Below are positions 46,178-56,511 of a DNA stretch of 64,000 bases, in pieces (the stretch's first letter is position 1; every line of letters begins with the position of its first letter). The stretch comes from Hyphomicrobium sp. (lineage in GTDB: Bacteria; Pseudomonadota; Alphaproteobacteria; Rhizobiales; Hyphomicrobiaceae). A program made the position numbers and the translations under genes. Location of the stretch: contig PERI01000003.1 of assembly GCA_002928515.1 (NCBI GenBank), forward strand, positions 1-64,000, written 5' to 3'. The notes under the pieces are model-generated. The model was not told the origin of the DNA. It did no database searches and saw only the letters and a list, made by a program, of their open reading frames with translations.

Positions 46178-47575
46178 TTAGAGGGAGCGCATTTCGCCGG
46201 CACGCTGGTCCGACGATACGCCCAGCGCTCGCAGCTTACGATGCAATGCAGACCGCTCCATGCCGACGAACTCTGCCGTGCGAGAAATGTTGCCGCCAAA
46301 GCGATTGATCTGCGCTAGCAAATATTCGCGTTCGAAGATTTCGCGAGCCTCGCGCAACGGCAATGACATCAAATGTTCAGCACCGCCATTGACCGGAAGC
46401 GGTACGTTGGAACCGATTTCATCTGGCAACATTTCCGCTGTGATGACGGCATTCGGTTCGCCACCTGCCAAGATCAACAAGCGTTCGACATTGTTGCGCA
46501 ACTCGCGCACGTTGCCCGGCCAATCATGGGCTTGAAGGACTGCAATTGCATCTTCGCCGATACGGCGCGGGGCAAGGCCTGACGCCTGCGCCACCTGGCC
46601 GATAAAAAACTGAATGAGGTCGGGAATGTCTTCGCGACGCTCAGCCAAGCTTGGCACGCGCAATGTCACGACGTTCAAGCGGTGATAGAGATCTTCGCGG
46701 AAACGGCCTTCGCGGATGTCTTGTTCTAGATCGCGACTGGTGGACGAAATGATGCGCACATCGACGGAGACTTTTTGCGCGCCGCCCAATCGTAAAAATT
46801 TCTGTTCGACAAGAACGCGCAAGACTTTGCCTTGGGTCTCCATCGGCATGTCGGCGATTTCATCGATATAAAGTGTGCCGGTGTGCGCCTCTTCCAGCGC
46901 GCCGACTTTACGGGGACCGCCGGTTCGATCTTCGGTGCCGAACAATTCTTCTTCGACGCGATCGGGTACCATTGCCGCGGCGTTCAAGACGACAAACGGG
47001 CCTTCAGCACGCAGCGACTTCTGATGCAATACGCGGGCAGCCAATTCTTTACCGGTGCCTGACGAACCACGGATCATGATACGGCTGTTGGTTGGGGCCG
47101 CCTTTTCGACGTGGCCCTTTAACTGATTGATCGCGGGTGACTTTCCAATCATATCGGCCGACACGACGGTGCGTTCTTTGAGGTCGCGCACTTCGCGCTT
47201 CAACTGCGAAGCTTCGAGTGCGCGCAAGACGACAAGGTTCATGCGGTCGGATTTGAAGGGCTTCTCGATGTAATCGTAAGCTCCACGCTTGATCGCCGTG
47301 ACAGCCGTTTCGATGTTGCCATGACCCGAGATAATGACGACGGGCAAATCTGGATGCGTGCGCTTCATGACAGTGAGAACTTCCAAGCCGTCGAGCCTGC
47401 TACCCTGCAACCAGATGTCGAGAATGACGAGGTGCGGCCTGCGATCTTCAATAGCTTTCAGCGCTTCGTCGCTGTCGCGCGCGATGCGGGTTTTGTGCCC
47501 CTCGTCTTCAAGGATACCGGCTACGAGATCGCGGATGTCGGCTTCGTCGTCTACGATGAGAATATCAGCTGCCAT
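46178..47575 (-). CDS. ntrX: Response regulator NtrX
   Basis: NtrX is the partner of the sensor NtrY, used in nitrogen, redox and envelope control. The 465-residue protein has a receiver domain with phospho-acceptor Asp53 ('LVILDIWLQGSR'), an AAA+ domain with Walker A GSSGTGKELAARVLH, and a Fis-type HTH at the end ('NISRTAEFVGMERSALHRKL'). The sigma-54 contact loop GAFTGA is replaced by 'GTEDRTGGPRKVGALEEA', so activation of sigma-54 RNA polymerase is unlikely. This loss is typical of NtrX. It lies 34 bases after ntrY. Confidence 0.95.
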   Translation of the reverse strand: MAADILIVDDEADIRDLVAGILEDEGHKTRIARDSDEALKAIEDRRPHLVILDIWLQGSRLDGLEVLTVMKRTHPDLPVVIISGHGNIETAVTAIKRGAYDYIEKPFKSDRMNLVVLRALEASQLKREVRDLKERTVVSADMIGKSPAINQLKGHVEKAAPTNSRIMIRGSSGTGKELAARVLHQKSLRAEGPFVVLNAAAMVPDRVEEELFGTEDRTGGPRKVGALEEAHTGTLYIDEIADMPMETQGKVLRVLVEQKFLRLGGAQKVSVDVRIISSTSRDLEQDIREGRFREDLYHRLNVVTLRVPSLAERREDIPDLIQFFIGQVAQASGLAPRRIGEDAIAVLQAHDWPGNVRELRNNVERLLILAGGEPNAVITAEMLPDEIGSNVPLPVNGGAEHLMSLPLREAREIFEREYLLAQINRFGGNISRTAEFVGMERSALHRKLRALGVSSDQRAGEMRSL

Positions 47576-47609
47576 AACGTGGCTCCCTGGACTTGATCGT
47601 GGTTCTGTA

Positions 47610-49949
47610 TCACACCCCGCCAGCGCTCAGCGCTGCGGGTTCGATTGTTGCAGTAGAATGTTCGTGAGCGGCAGCGGTCTTGACAGGCAGCGTCATGCGG
47701 ACAAGCGCGCCCCGGTGTCGGGTTTCGGTCAGTGGGGCGTCTTCAAGCGCCAGCGTTCCGCCGTGCTGTTCGACAATTTTCTGAACAATGGCGAGCCCTA
47801 AGCCTGTGCCCTTCGCTCTCGTTGTTACATATGGTTCGAGCAAGCGTGCGCGGTTCTGCTTTGGCAAACCTATCCCATTGTCGATGACTTCGATTGCGAC
47901 ACGATCGGAAGATGGCAGCATGCGGACTTCGATGTCGCCACGATACCCGTCGGGTCGTCCTTGCGCTTCGCCAAAACCTTCGATGGCTTCGGTTGCGTTT
48001 TTGATGAGGTTGGTGACGGCTTGCGAAATCAGTCGAAGATCGAAACGCGCACGCACCGGCGCACTTGGTAACGTCAGGCGTAAATCGACGCTGCGATTGC
48101 CTTCGCGAAACAGCACGGCGGGTTCTTGTACAGCGAGCCGCAAATCCTGATCGGCCATTTCCGGCTGGGGCATGCGCGCAAACGATGCAAACTCATCGAC
48201 CATGCCTTTGATGTGGCCCGTCTGTCGTTCGATTGTCTGGGTCAGCGTTTCGAACAGCTCGCGGTTTTCGACAACCTGCTTGCCGAATTTTTTGCGTAGT
48301 CGTTCGGCTGAAAGTTGTATCGGCGTGAGTGGGTTTTTAATTTCGTGGGCGATGCGACGCGCTACATCCGCCCAGGCACTTGTCCGCTGCGCTTGCACAA
48401 GTTCGGAGACGTCATCGAACGTCACGACCGAGCCGACGTCACCTTCTCCCGCGCGCTCGCGCGTAATCCGGACAGCGAAGGTTCGTTCTTCATCGCCGAC
48501 TTGGCGCTTGATCTCATGCTGGCCCTTGGCTTTAAGACCACTGTCGTCTTGCGCTGCCAGCACGTCACGAAATTCGGGAATGACATCGACAAGCGGTTTA
48601 CCGATGGCATCGTCACTCCTGATGCCGATCAAGCCTTCGGCCGAGCGACTGAGCAAGGTGATGCGATCGGAACTGTCGAGACCGATCACGCCAGCGGAGA
48701 CACCAGATAGAACGGCTTCCATAAAGTTACGCCGTTCGGTCAACTGCGTGTTGGCTGTGACGAGCGCATCTTGCTGGCCCTTAAGCTCGCGCGTCATGTG
48801 ATTGAAGGTTGCAGATAGACGTCTCAGATCGCCCTCGCCGCGTTTTTCCGGCAGCGCAAAGGCGAGATTGCCTTGCGAGACTTCCTGCGCGCCAGCAATC
48901 AAGCGTCGGATCGGTGCCACAAAACGGCCCGCAAACCACATACCGGCCCAGACGGCCGCCAACAGTGCGGTCGTCGAAATCATGAAGTAGATTAGACCGT
49001 GGGCGATTTTCAAACCGCCCTTGGACTGGCGCAATCGATTGTACTCGTCGACATTTTGTTCGGTGCGCCGCAAGTGGCCGATCACCTTCGGACTGACGCC
49101 ACGCGCCACATACAAATACTGACCGGGAAATTTTTCGAGTTTGGCGACCGCTGAAACCCTATAGCTATCGGACGGCATAATCAGCGGCACTTGACCGGCT
49201 TGAGCCTGCTCGATGACGGCGACCGGCGGCACCATGTACGGCAACTTGGGATCATCCAGCGCCATGGTGCTGGGCACACCCTCACGATCGATCACATAGG
49301 CGGAAGTCAGATCGCGCAAGCCTGCTTGGCCGATCAGAAAATTTTGAAATCCTGCGGGATCGGCTTGCAAAGATTCTGCTGAGCCATCGATATCGCGCAC
49401 CATATTGACGATATCGGTGCGTATGATTTGGCCATGTTCTTCGACGTAGGCTTTGGCAACGTCGTAAGAATTATCGACGATGGCGCGTGTGCGGTTAGAG
49501 AACCATCCATCTAACGAGCGCGAGAACGTCGTGGTGGCGGCAACTGCGAGTAGAATTGCTGGCAACGCGGCAGTGATACTGAAGAGCGCAACGATGCGAG
49601 CGTGCAAGCGTGCACCCGGGATGCGTTGGTGCCAGGCGCGATAGAGGCCGATGACCTGCCAGACGATGATCGCGAACATGGCAATGATCAAAACGATATT
49701 GATGGCCAACGCCGTCAAGACCACTTCGTTGCGCGGCGCTATTGCGGTCAAACCCGTCAAGATCAGGTAGCTGGCCAAAGCCGAAATGATCGACAGGATG
49801 ACGGTTCCAAGGCCAATCCAGAACGCGCGGTCGGACGGATTCAATGCACTTTCCGCTTCGTCGATGACGGTCGCGCCGTTTGTTACAGGCGGCGGCGTCA
49901 GTTCTGGCGACGTTGCGGATAACGTCTCGCTGGTGTTGCTATCGCTCAT
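47610..49949 (-). CDS. ntrY: Sensor histidine kinase NtrY
   Basis: This membrane sensor for NtrX is 779 residues from ATG 49949 (a GTG three bases upstream is also possible). N-terminal transmembrane helices start at about 45 ('FWIGLGTVILSIISALASYLIL'), a periplasmic sensing part lies at about 150-315, and a further helix is followed by HAMP ('GRFVAPIRRLIAGAQEVSQG'). A PAS domain and HisKA with phospho-acceptor His in '[21 protein letters not shown]' follow, then a HATPase with 'DNGIGLPKQN' and 'GTGLGLAIV'. It is separated from ntrC by about 250 bases, so the NtrBC and NtrYX pairs may have partly independent transcription. Confidence 0.95.
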   Translation of the reverse strand: MSDSNTSETLSATSPELTPPPVTNGATVIDEAESALNPSDRAFWIGLGTVILSIISALASYLILTGLTAIAPRNEVVLTALAINIVLIIAMFAIIVWQVIGLYRAWHQRIPGARLHARIVALFSITAALPAILLAVAATTTFSRSLDGWFSNRTRAIVDNSYDVAKAYVEEHGQIIRTDIVNMVRDIDGSAESLQADPAGFQNFLIGQAGLRDLTSAYVIDREGVPSTMALDDPKLPYMVPPVAVIEQAQAGQVPLIMPSDSYRVSAVAKLEKFPGQYLYVARGVSPKVIGHLRRTEQNVDEYNRLRQSKGGLKIAHGLIYFMISTTALLAAVWAGMWFAGRFVAPIRRLIAGAQEVSQGNLAFALPEKRGEGDLRRLSATFNHMTRELKGQQDALVTANTQLTERRNFMEAVLSGVSAGVIGLDSSDRITLLSRSAEGLIGIRSDDAIGKPLVDVIPEFRDVLAAQDDSGLKAKGQHEIKRQVGDEERTFAVRITRERAGEGDVGSVVTFDDVSELVQAQRTSAWADVARRIAHEIKNPLTPIQLSAERLRKKFGKQVVENRELFETLTQTIERQTGHIKGMVDEFASFARMPQPEMADQDLRLAVQEPAVLFREGNRSVDLRLTLPSAPVRARFDLRLISQAVTNLIKNATEAIEGFGEAQGRPDGYRGDIEVRMLPSSDRVAIEVIDNGIGLPKQNRARLLEPYVTTRAKGTGLGLAIVQKIVEQHGGTLALEDAPLTETRHRGALVRMTLPVKTAAAHEHSTATIEPAALSAGGV

Positions 49950-50198
49950 CACCCGCTAACTTTCACCGATAACCTCATGATTTCGCGGTATGTAAATGCT
50001 TCTGGGATGTCAGACCCAGAGCTAGGAACCAGCTCATCGCGACTATAGCGCTGGCAACGCGGCAACAGTTGGCAGCACACAACAGTGTAACTGTGACATT
50101 TTCGCGACGGGTGTGGCGAAGGACTGTGGGTTATGGGGAATTAGGGTGGCACGGCAGGGTATTGCTGCCGCCGCATTGGCCAATGCCTCGATAAATTA

Positions 50199-51644
50199 TT
50201 AGCTTTCGACCGTGCGCATGACGCGAATGTTGAGGTCGCGAATGCGGGCTCGCAGCGTATTGCGATTAAGTCCCAGCAGCTCGGCTGCCCGGATTTGGTT
50301 GCCACGCGTTGCCGCGAGTGCGGCGCTCAACAGCGGTTTTTCGACCTCTCTGATTACGCGATCGTACAGCCCGGGCGGCGGTAAATCTGAGCCGAAGGAT
50401 GAAAAATAGCGCGTCAGATAGCGCTCGATCGATTCCCCCAAATCGCCGTTTTCGCCGATGTTGCCGGATACCGGCGGTGGGGCCGACCCAGCTAATTCCT
50501 GCTCGACGATTTGTGCCGTGAGCGTGTCTTGCGGATAGAGCGCAACGAGACGTCTGACGACGTTCTCCAATTCACGCACGTTGCCTGGCCACTGGTGCGA
50601 TTTCAGACGCTCGATGGCGCCGGTCTCGATCGATTTCTGGCCCAGACCTTCACGGCCTGCCGTGCGGAGGAAATGACGGATCAAGTCGCCGACGTCTTCC
50701 AAGCGCTCGCGCAGCGGTGGCAGGCGCAAAGGCACTACGTTCAAACGATAAAACAGATCCTCTCTGAAGAGGCCTTGTTGAATTTGGCTTTTGAGATCGC
50801 GGTGGGTCGCGGCAATGATGCGGACGTTGGTTTTGATCGGCGTACGGCCGCCAACAGTTGTATATTCGCCCTGTTGCAAAACGCGGAGCAGTCGCGTTTG
50901 CGCTTCGAGCGGCATGTCGCCAATCTCATCCAGAAAAAGCGTTCCGCCTTCGGCTTGTTCGAAGCGGCCCGGCGTGCGCGATTGGGCGCCTGTGAAGGCA
51001 CCTTTCTCGTGCCCGAACAATTCGCTTTCGATCAGCTCACGTGGAATGGCGGCCATGTTGATTGGCACAAACGGCCCTTGGCGGCGTTTGCCGTAGTCGT
51101 GAAGCACGCGCGCGACCAATTCTTTGCCGGTGCCACTCTCGCCATTGATCATCACGGTGAGATCGGTTTGCGTGAGACGCGCCAGCACGCGGTAGATTTC
51201 CTGCATCGGCGGCGAGCGGCCGATGAGTGGCAATTCTTCGGTATCGCGATCACTCGGCGTCGGCTGGCGTTTGCGTCCCGGCTCTGACAACGCGCGGGCG
51301 ACAACGGCCACGACTTCATTGAGATCGAAGGGCTTGGGCAAATATTCGAAGGCGCCTTTTTCGGCTGCAGTGAGAGCGGTCATCAAAGTGTTTTGCGCGC
51401 TCATGACAATAATTGGCAAATCGGGGCGCAGCTTTTTCATACGCGGAATGAGATCGAATGCGTTTTCATCGGGCATGACAACGTCAGTGATGACGACATC
51501 GCCCTCGCCTTGGCTGACCCAGCGCCAGAGCGTGGCGGCATTGCCGGTTGCACGCGGCGCATAGCCAGCGCGCGCCAATGCCTGATTAAGTACGGTGCGG
51601 ATCGCCGTATCGTCGTCAGCAATTAAGACGGTGCCTCGAGCCAT
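50199..51644 (-). CDS. ntrC: Nitrogen response regulator NtrC
   Basis: This sigma-54-dependent activator of nitrogen-scavenging genes is 481 residues long. It has a receiver domain with Asp54 ('[18 protein letters not shown]') and an AAA+ domain with Walker [16 protein letters not shown]. The sigma-54 contact loop is intact ([13 protein letters not shown]), in contrast to NtrX. A Fis-type HTH ends the protein ('[19 protein letters not shown]'). AGAGGAA precedes the ATG, ten bases after ntrB. Phosphorylation by NtrB under low nitrogen is known from homologues. A weak hairpin (CGGCAG/CTGCCG, 50152-50170) lies just downstream. Confidence 0.96.
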   Translation of the reverse strand: MARGTVLIADDDTAIRTVLNQALARAGYAPRATGNAATLWRWVSQGEGDVVITDVVMPDENAFDLIPRMKKLRPDLPIIVMSAQNTLMTALTAAEKGAFEYLPKPFDLNEVVAVVARALSEPGRKRQPTPSDRDTEELPLIGRSPPMQEIYRVLARLTQTDLTVMINGESGTGKELVARVLHDYGKRRQGPFVPINMAAIPRELIESELFGHEKGAFTGAQSRTPGRFEQAEGGTLFLDEIGDMPLEAQTRLLRVLQQGEYTTVGGRTPIKTNVRIIAATHRDLKSQIQQGLFREDLFYRLNVVPLRLPPLRERLEDVGDLIRHFLRTAGREGLGQKSIETGAIERLKSHQWPGNVRELENVVRRLVALYPQDTLTAQIVEQELAGSAPPPVSGNIGENGDLGESIERYLTRYFSSFGSDLPPPGLYDRVIREVEKPLLSAALAATRGNQIRAAELLGLNRNTLRARIRDLNIRVMRTVES

Positions 51645-51654
51645 CGTACTTCCT

Positions 51655-52827
51655 CTAACCTAATTCTGATTTCGCTGAGTTTGATCGTTGCTGCATCGGC
51701 AGCAGCACGCGGAAGATGGTGCGCTTTGGCTCGCTCTCGCATTCGATCACGCCGCCATGATCGGAGATGATTTTGGCGACGAGCGCGAGGCCCAATCCTG
51801 TGCCTGAAGGCTTTGTGGTGACGAACGGATCGAACAGATGCGGTTTCAAATGATCGGCGATGCCGCTGCCATTGTCCTCAATCAAAATCATCAAGGGCAG
51901 ACTGACACGCGTGCCAGAGCCGGGAACCGAGAGCCGCACGCCAGGACGAAACGCGGTTTGCAAAAGTATGCGTCCGTTGTCGCTTTTATCGCCGATGGCT
52001 TCGGCAGCGTTCTTGATGAGGTTCAAAAACACTTGAACAAGTTTGTCGCGATTGCCGAGAACGGCCGGCAAAGACGGATCGTAGTCTTCAACATAACGAA
52101 TGCGATGACCAAAGCCGTGTTCTGAGATGCGGCGCACATGGTTCAACACGTCGTGGATGTTGACGGCGTCCTTTGTGATCGGCCGTTCATCGCCAAACAC
52201 TTCCATGCGATCGACGAGATTGCGAATGCGGTCGGTTTCGGAGCAGATCAGTTGCGCCAATGCGCGATCTTCATCGTTCAATGCGGGTTCTAAAAGTTGT
52301 GCGGCACCACGAATGCCCGAGAGCGGGTTTTTGATTTCGTGTGCCAGAACACCAGCCATGCCCGATACGGAGCGGGCGGCTGCGCGGTGCGTCAATTGCC
52401 GCTCGATCATTTGCGCCATGGAGCGCTGTTGCAGCATGAGGAACATGGAGCGCGGATCATCAGGCATCGGGCCGCCATAGACATCGACAAGTTTTGTGCC
52501 TGAAAAGCGCGGCGTCGAGACCTCGATGGAATATTCATTGACCGTCGCGCTGGTCGATTGAACCTGCTCGACCAACGCCATCAGTGGACAGCCGAAGGCA
52601 AAGATATCGCTGATGCGGCTGCGGCGCATCATCAGCAAACTCATCGAGAAGAACGATTCTGCTGCCGCATTGGCAAATAGGATCGATTGATCCTCGGCTA
52701 TGACAAACAGCGGATGAGGGAGCGCTCCCAGCAGCATTTCGTAATCGATGACGCGCGATGTTGGCGGCAGAGCGGTGTGGGACGGAACAGCTTTTAAATT
52801 TGAGCGTGACGAAGATTTGCTGGTCAT
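51655..52827 (-). CDS. ntrB: Nitrogen sensor histidine kinase NtrB
   Basis: This cytoplasmic kinase/phosphatase for NtrC is controlled by PII proteins in homologues. The 390-residue product has a PAS domain at about 30-110 ('[22 protein letters not shown]'), HisKA with the phospho-His in '[21 protein letters not shown]', and HATPase with '[11 protein letters not shown]' and '[10 protein letters not shown]' and '[12 protein letters not shown]'. ATG 52827 overlaps the dusB stop (ATGA). The ORF opens at 52917 inside dusB. The dusB(nifR3)-ntrB-ntrC order is classical. Confidence 0.96.
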   Translation of the reverse strand: MTSKSSSRSNLKAVPSHTALPPTSRVIDYEMLLGALPHPLFVIAEDQSILFANAAAESFFSMSLLMMRRSRISDIFAFGCPLMALVEQVQSTSATVNEYSIEVSTPRFSGTKLVDVYGGPMPDDPRSMFLMLQQRSMAQMIERQLTHRAAARSVSGMAGVLAHEIKNPLSGIRGAAQLLEPALNDEDRALAQLICSETDRIRNLVDRMEVFGDERPITKDAVNIHDVLNHVRRISEHGFGHRIRYVEDYDPSLPAVLGNRDKLVQVFLNLIKNAAEAIGDKSDNGRILLQTAFRPGVRLSVPGSGTRVSLPLMILIEDNGSGIADHLKPHLFDPFVTTKPSGTGLGLALVAKIISDHGGVIECESEPKRTIFRVLLPMQQRSNSAKSELG

Positions 52828-53837
52828 GCGGCGATACGCTCCGCGCTGGTGTAAAAATCGTTGAGGCCGGAAAGGATATTTTTTGTGTCCCATTCCGTGC
52901 ATAGGCGTTTGCGCCACGCCTTCATCACGGCTTCATCGACACCGCTTGAGATCAAGTACCAGCCGATATGCTTGCGCGCGTTTTTGATGCCGAGCGTGCC
53001 GCCGTAGTGGCCGAACATCGCTTCGATATGTTCCAATGCAATGGCGCGCTGGGTTTCTTGCGGTGGATCGCCTGGATCGTTGCCTGTTGCGAGAAACTGA
53101 GCGACGCGACCTGGCATCCAAGGAGCACCATACGCACCGCGACCGATCATAACGCCTGTTGCACCGGATGCTTTGAGCGCGCGCGCTGCGTCTTCAGGGT
53201 TGAGAATGTCACCGTTGACGAGCACCGGCAGCGTGGTTGCTTCGACAACGGGTCGGACGGCTGCCCAATCGGCATGGCCGGTGAAAAACTGACAGCGTGT
53301 GCGGCCGTGGACCGTGAGCATCGTCACGCCTTCGGCTTGCGCCCGTCGGGCGAGCTCGGGTGCGTTGCGCTGGGTATTGTCCCATCCCAAGCGCATTTTC
53401 AAAGTGACAGGAATGGATACTGCGCTGACGACTGCGGCGATGAGCGATTGGGCATGGTCGAGGTCGCGCATCAGCGCCGAGCCTGACAGTTTGCCTGTCA
53501 CTTCGCGCGCTGGGCAACCCATGTTGATGTCGATGATATCGGCACCCTTGGCGGCGGCGATGCGCGCGCCTTCTGCCATCCAATGCGGTTCACGACCCGC
53601 GAGTTGAATGACAAAGGGTTTGAGTTCGCGTCCTTCGGCACGACGCACGACATCGGCGCGATTTTTGACGAGTTCCTCACTTGCAATCATCTCGGACACG
53701 ACGAGCGGCGCGCCAAGGCGATGTGCGAGACGGCGAAATGGTAAATCGGTGACGCCGGACATAGGCGCTAAAGCAACAGTCGGAGAGCTTGAGCTCGTGC
53801 CTGTTCCGGCGTTCGCATTCGGACTTACCGAAACCAT
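52824..53837 (-). CDS. dusB: tRNA dihydrouridine synthase (NifR3-like)
   Basis: This FMN-dependent enzyme reduces uridines in tRNA. The 337-residue protein has 'LAPMSGVTDLPFRRLAHRLGA', the catalytic Cys in 'DINMGCPAREVTGKLSGSALM', 'LTVHGRTR' and 'NGDILNPEDAARAL', and ends with the Dus C-terminal helical region. It is the first gene of the dusB-ntrB-ntrC series and is coupled to ntrB by a four-base overlap. The gene was originally called nifR3 because it heads this operon in other alphaproteobacteria. A start at ATG 53837 is the only strong choice. Confidence 0.95.
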   Translation of the reverse strand: MVSVSPNANAGTGTSSSSPTVALAPMSGVTDLPFRRLAHRLGAPLVVSEMIASEELVKNRADVVRRAEGRELKPFVIQLAGREPHWMAEGARIAAAKGADIIDINMGCPAREVTGKLSGSALMRDLDHAQSLIAAVVSAVSIPVTLKMRLGWDNTQRNAPELARRAQAEGVTMLTVHGRTRCQFFTGHADWAAVRPVVEATTLPVLVNGDILNPEDAARALKASGATGVMIGRGAYGAPWMPGRVAQFLATGNDPGDPPQETQRAIALEHIEAMFGHYGGTLGIKNARKHIGWYLISSGVDEAVMKAWRKRLCTEWDTKNILSGLNDFYTSAERIAA

Positions 53838-54015
53838 CTGGAATATTGCCTACAATTTAAGCGATGTTGTTTAGTGCACGTAGTTTGAGCACCCTATGAG
53901 CCCGGCCATTGGTTCGCAAGCACAATTTCCATTGTGGGCAATTGCCGTTTTGACGCGGCAGCCCTAACGGTGAGGGGTAACACTGCAAGACACTAAATAG
54001 CTGAGGAGCCTAGGT

Positions 54016-55221
54016 TTGAGAGTTGCTGCGATCATTGTTGCCGCAGGCCGGGGATCGCGCGCCAACCCGTCGGGCGGTGCTGCCGTGCAGCCTAAACAGT
54101 ATGCGCAGGTCGGCGGACGCGCGGTTATTGCCCATGCGATTGAAGCCTTCGACCGTCATGTCGCCATTACCGATTTGATCGTGGTCATTCACCCCGACGA
54201 TGCCGCGCACTGTGCAGACGCGTGCCCGCCATCCTCAAAGCTTGCAACGCCGGTGTTCGGTGGGAGCACGCGACAAGGTTCGGTCTTGGCCGGTCTGGAG
54301 GCGCTGACCGGACGTCTTGCGGCAAATGATTTGGTCTTGATCCACGATGCCGCGCGGCCTTTCGTTGACGGTGAAACGATCAGTGCTGTGATAGCAGCGC
54401 TATCGACATCGCAAGGCGCTGTGGCCGCTAGTCCTGTGGCCGACACGCTGAAACAGGCTTCTGGTTCGTTGATCGTGACAGCGACGATCGATCGAGCGGG
54501 TTTATGGCGGGCGCAAACGCCGCAAGGGTTCCATTTCAAATCCATACTCGATGCTCACCGCTTGGCGGCAGAACAAGGCTTGCATGATTTTACCGACGAC
54601 TCCGCCATTGCAGAATGGGCAGGACTTCAGGTGAAGCTCGTATTGGGTAGCGAAGGAAATACCAAGATCACTACGCCTGAGGATATCGCCATGGCTGATT
54701 TGAGATTTGCACGGGGCACGTCAACCATGGAAACGCGCACAGCGACAGGCTTTGACGTACACAAATTCGCCGACGGCGATCACGTGTGGCTCGGTGGCGT
54801 GAAAATTCCCCATAGCGCGCGGCTGGATGGTCATTCGGATGCCGACGTCGCACTGCATGCTTTGACGGATGCGTTGCTCGGGACTATCGGCGATGGCGAT
54901 ATCGGCCAACACTTTCCGCCGTCCGATCCGCAATGGAAGGGTGCAGCTTCGATCTTGTTTTTGAAGGATGCCGCGCGTCGGGTATCGGAGCGAGGTGGCA
55001 AGATCATCAATGTCGATGTCACGATCCTGGCTGAAGCGCCAAAGGTTGGTCCGCATCGGGAGGCCATGCAGGCGACGATTGGAGAGGCGTTGGGATTGAC
55101 TGCTGGTCGTATCGGAATCAAGGCTACGACCACGGAGAGCCTAGGTTTCACCGGTCGCCGTGAGGGGATTGCTGCCATGGCAACTGCGACCGTGCAATTA
55201 CCGTCAACAGATGCCAGCTAA
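54016..55221 (+). CDS. ispDF: Bifunctional IspD/IspF isoprenoid enzyme
   Basis: This fused enzyme of the MEP pathway has IspD (MEP cytidylyltransferase) over residues 1-230 ('AIIVAAGRGSRANPSGG', 'LIHDAARPFV', 'QTPQGFHF') and IspF (MECDP synthase) from about 240 ('TGFDVHKFADGDHVWLGGVKI', 'GHSDADVALHALTDALLG'). IspF Zn ligands are in FDVHKF and the HSDAD motif. The fusion is characteristic of alphaproteobacteria. The start is TTG 54016. It is divergent from dusB, with 178 bases between them. Confidence 0.96.
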   Translation: MRVAAIIVAAGRGSRANPSGGAAVQPKQYAQVGGRAVIAHAIEAFDRHVAITDLIVVIHPDDAAHCADACPPSSKLATPVFGGSTRQGSVLAGLEALTGRLAANDLVLIHDAARPFVDGETISAVIAALSTSQGAVAASPVADTLKQASGSLIVTATIDRAGLWRAQTPQGFHFKSILDAHRLAAEQGLHDFTDDSAIAEWAGLQVKLVLGSEGNTKITTPEDIAMADLRFARGTSTMETRTATGFDVHKFADGDHVWLGGVKIPHSARLDGHSDADVALHALTDALLGTIGDGDIGQHFPPSDPQWKGAASILFLKDAARRVSERGGKIINVDVTILAEAPKVGPHREAMQATIGEALGLTAGRIGIKATTTESLGFTGRREGIAAMATATVQLPSTDAS

Positions 55222-55265
55222 CCGCCGCGGTTGACGATCTGAGTTGCTGGCGAGGAACGTTACCT

Positions 55266-55856
55266 GTGACGACATCAACCTGGACACTGCAAAAAGTTGT
55301 CGCGACGGTCGCGATCCTCAACCTTGCCTATTTCGGCATTGAGTTTTCCGTCGCGCTTGCCATCGGTTCGGTGGCGCTGTTCGCCGACAGCGTCGATTTT
55401 CTCGAAGATGCGGCCGTCAATATTCTCATACTCATCGGCTTGGGCTGGAGCGTGCGGGCGAGGGCTAAACTCGGCATGGTCTTGGCTGCGATCATCCTGG
55501 TGCCAGCCATCGCCACGCTGTGGACGGCGTGGAATAATTTTGCTGGCGGACACGTACCGGATGCTGTGCCTCTCACTTTGGCTGGCATGGGTGCGCTGGC
55601 TGTAAACTTGACGTGTGCGCTCATGCTCGCACGATTTCGCGAGCACAGTGGAAGCCTGACGCGTGCTGCCTTTCTCTCGGCGCGCAACGACGTGCTGGCC
55701 AATGTCGCCATCATCGCTGCTGGCCTCGTGACGGCTGTCACTTTCAGTCCATGGCCAGATCTGATTGTCGGGCTTGCGATTGCCGCCATGAATATCGATG
55801 CCGCGCGCGAAGTTTTTGAAGCGGCACAGTCGGAACACGCTGAAGCCAAGCCTTGA
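55266..55856 (+). CDS. Short CDF-like cation transporter
   Basis: The 196-residue protein has about six transmembrane helices and resembles only the membrane domain of cation diffusion facilitators, with no cytoplasmic C-terminal domain. The TM2 metal motif is present as FADSVDFLEDA (DxxxD). The TM5 motif, usually HxxxD, reads 'LSARNDVLANVAII': the His position is Ser and the Asp is retained, a pattern seen in a short CDF subgroup with 'SRND/ARND' motifs. The substrate metal is unknown. The start is GTG 55266. The MarR gene lies 120 bases downstream in the same direction. Confidence 0.8.
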   Translation: MTTSTWTLQKVVATVAILNLAYFGIEFSVALAIGSVALFADSVDFLEDAAVNILILIGLGWSVRARAKLGMVLAAIILVPAIATLWTAWNNFAGGHVPDAVPLTLAGMGALAVNLTCALMLARFREHSGSLTRAAFLSARNDVLANVAIIAAGLVTAVTFSPWPDLIVGLAIAAMNIDAAREVFEAAQSEHAEAKP

Positions 55857-55979
55857 GTTGCATGGGCTTCAACATTCGAGATGCGCAATTGCAACGCCGC
55901 TTCGCGTTGACGCAAAAGCCAGAATCGCGGCATCAAGATGTGACGTGGTTGTATTGCCACGACCAAAGCGGGAGCCGAC

Positions 55980-56465
55980 ATGAATATCATGCCCCACAAT
56001 CTCGATCGCAGTACCGACGATGCCGCCATTAGCGCCATTGCCGAGGCGACGTCCGAGACGTGTCTTGCCACCCGTGTCCGTCAGCTGTCTCGTATCGTTA
56101 CGCGCGTGTACGACGATGCCTTGCGCCCACTCGGCATCACCGGGAGCCAGTACACTTTGCTGGCTCAACTTGCGGCACGCGACAGCATTACCGCCGTCGA
56201 GATCGGTCACGATCTCGATATCGAAAAGTCGACACTATCGCGCAATCTCAAGCGCCTGTTGGCGCTGGGTCATATCGTGATGGATCCGCCCGCCGGACGG
56301 CGTGGCCGCGGCTTGCACCTGACGCCCAAAGGTCAGGCCGTGCTGAAGGATGCATTTCCGATTTGGCAGGATGCGCAGAAACGGACCGTTGGGGCCATGG
56401 GCTCCGACAGTCGCACTGTCCTTGATGGCCTTCTCTCCCAGGCTGAAAGGTTGATTGCGGCGTAA
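55980..56465 (+). CDS. MarR family transcriptional regulator
   Basis: The 161-residue winged-helix regulator has helix-turn-helix 'ITAVEIGHDLDIEKSTLSRNLKRLLALGHI' and wing 'DPPAGRRGRGLHLTPKGQAVL'. Helical dimerisation segments lie at both ends. The ligand and target are unknown. Its position between the short CDF-like transporter (120 bases upstream, same strand) and cinA suggests control of one of these, but no operator palindrome was identified in the spacers. The start is ATG 55980 (ATG 55989 is also possible). Confidence 0.88.
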   Translation: MNIMPHNLDRSTDDAAISAIAEATSETCLATRVRQLSRIVTRVYDDALRPLGITGSQYTLLAQLAARDSITAVEIGHDLDIEKSTLSRNLKRLLALGHIVMDPPAGRRGRGLHLTPKGQAVLKDAFPIWQDAQKRTVGAMGSDSRTVLDGLLSQAERLIAA

Positions 56466-56511
56466 TCAGCGACCCGCGATTTGCATACCGTCTTCGCTCT
56501 AGATAGCCTTA

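Noticed and set aside
47321-47801. Plus-strand ORFs spanning the ntrX/ntrY junction
   Set aside because: They are antisense shadows of two well-defined regulators.
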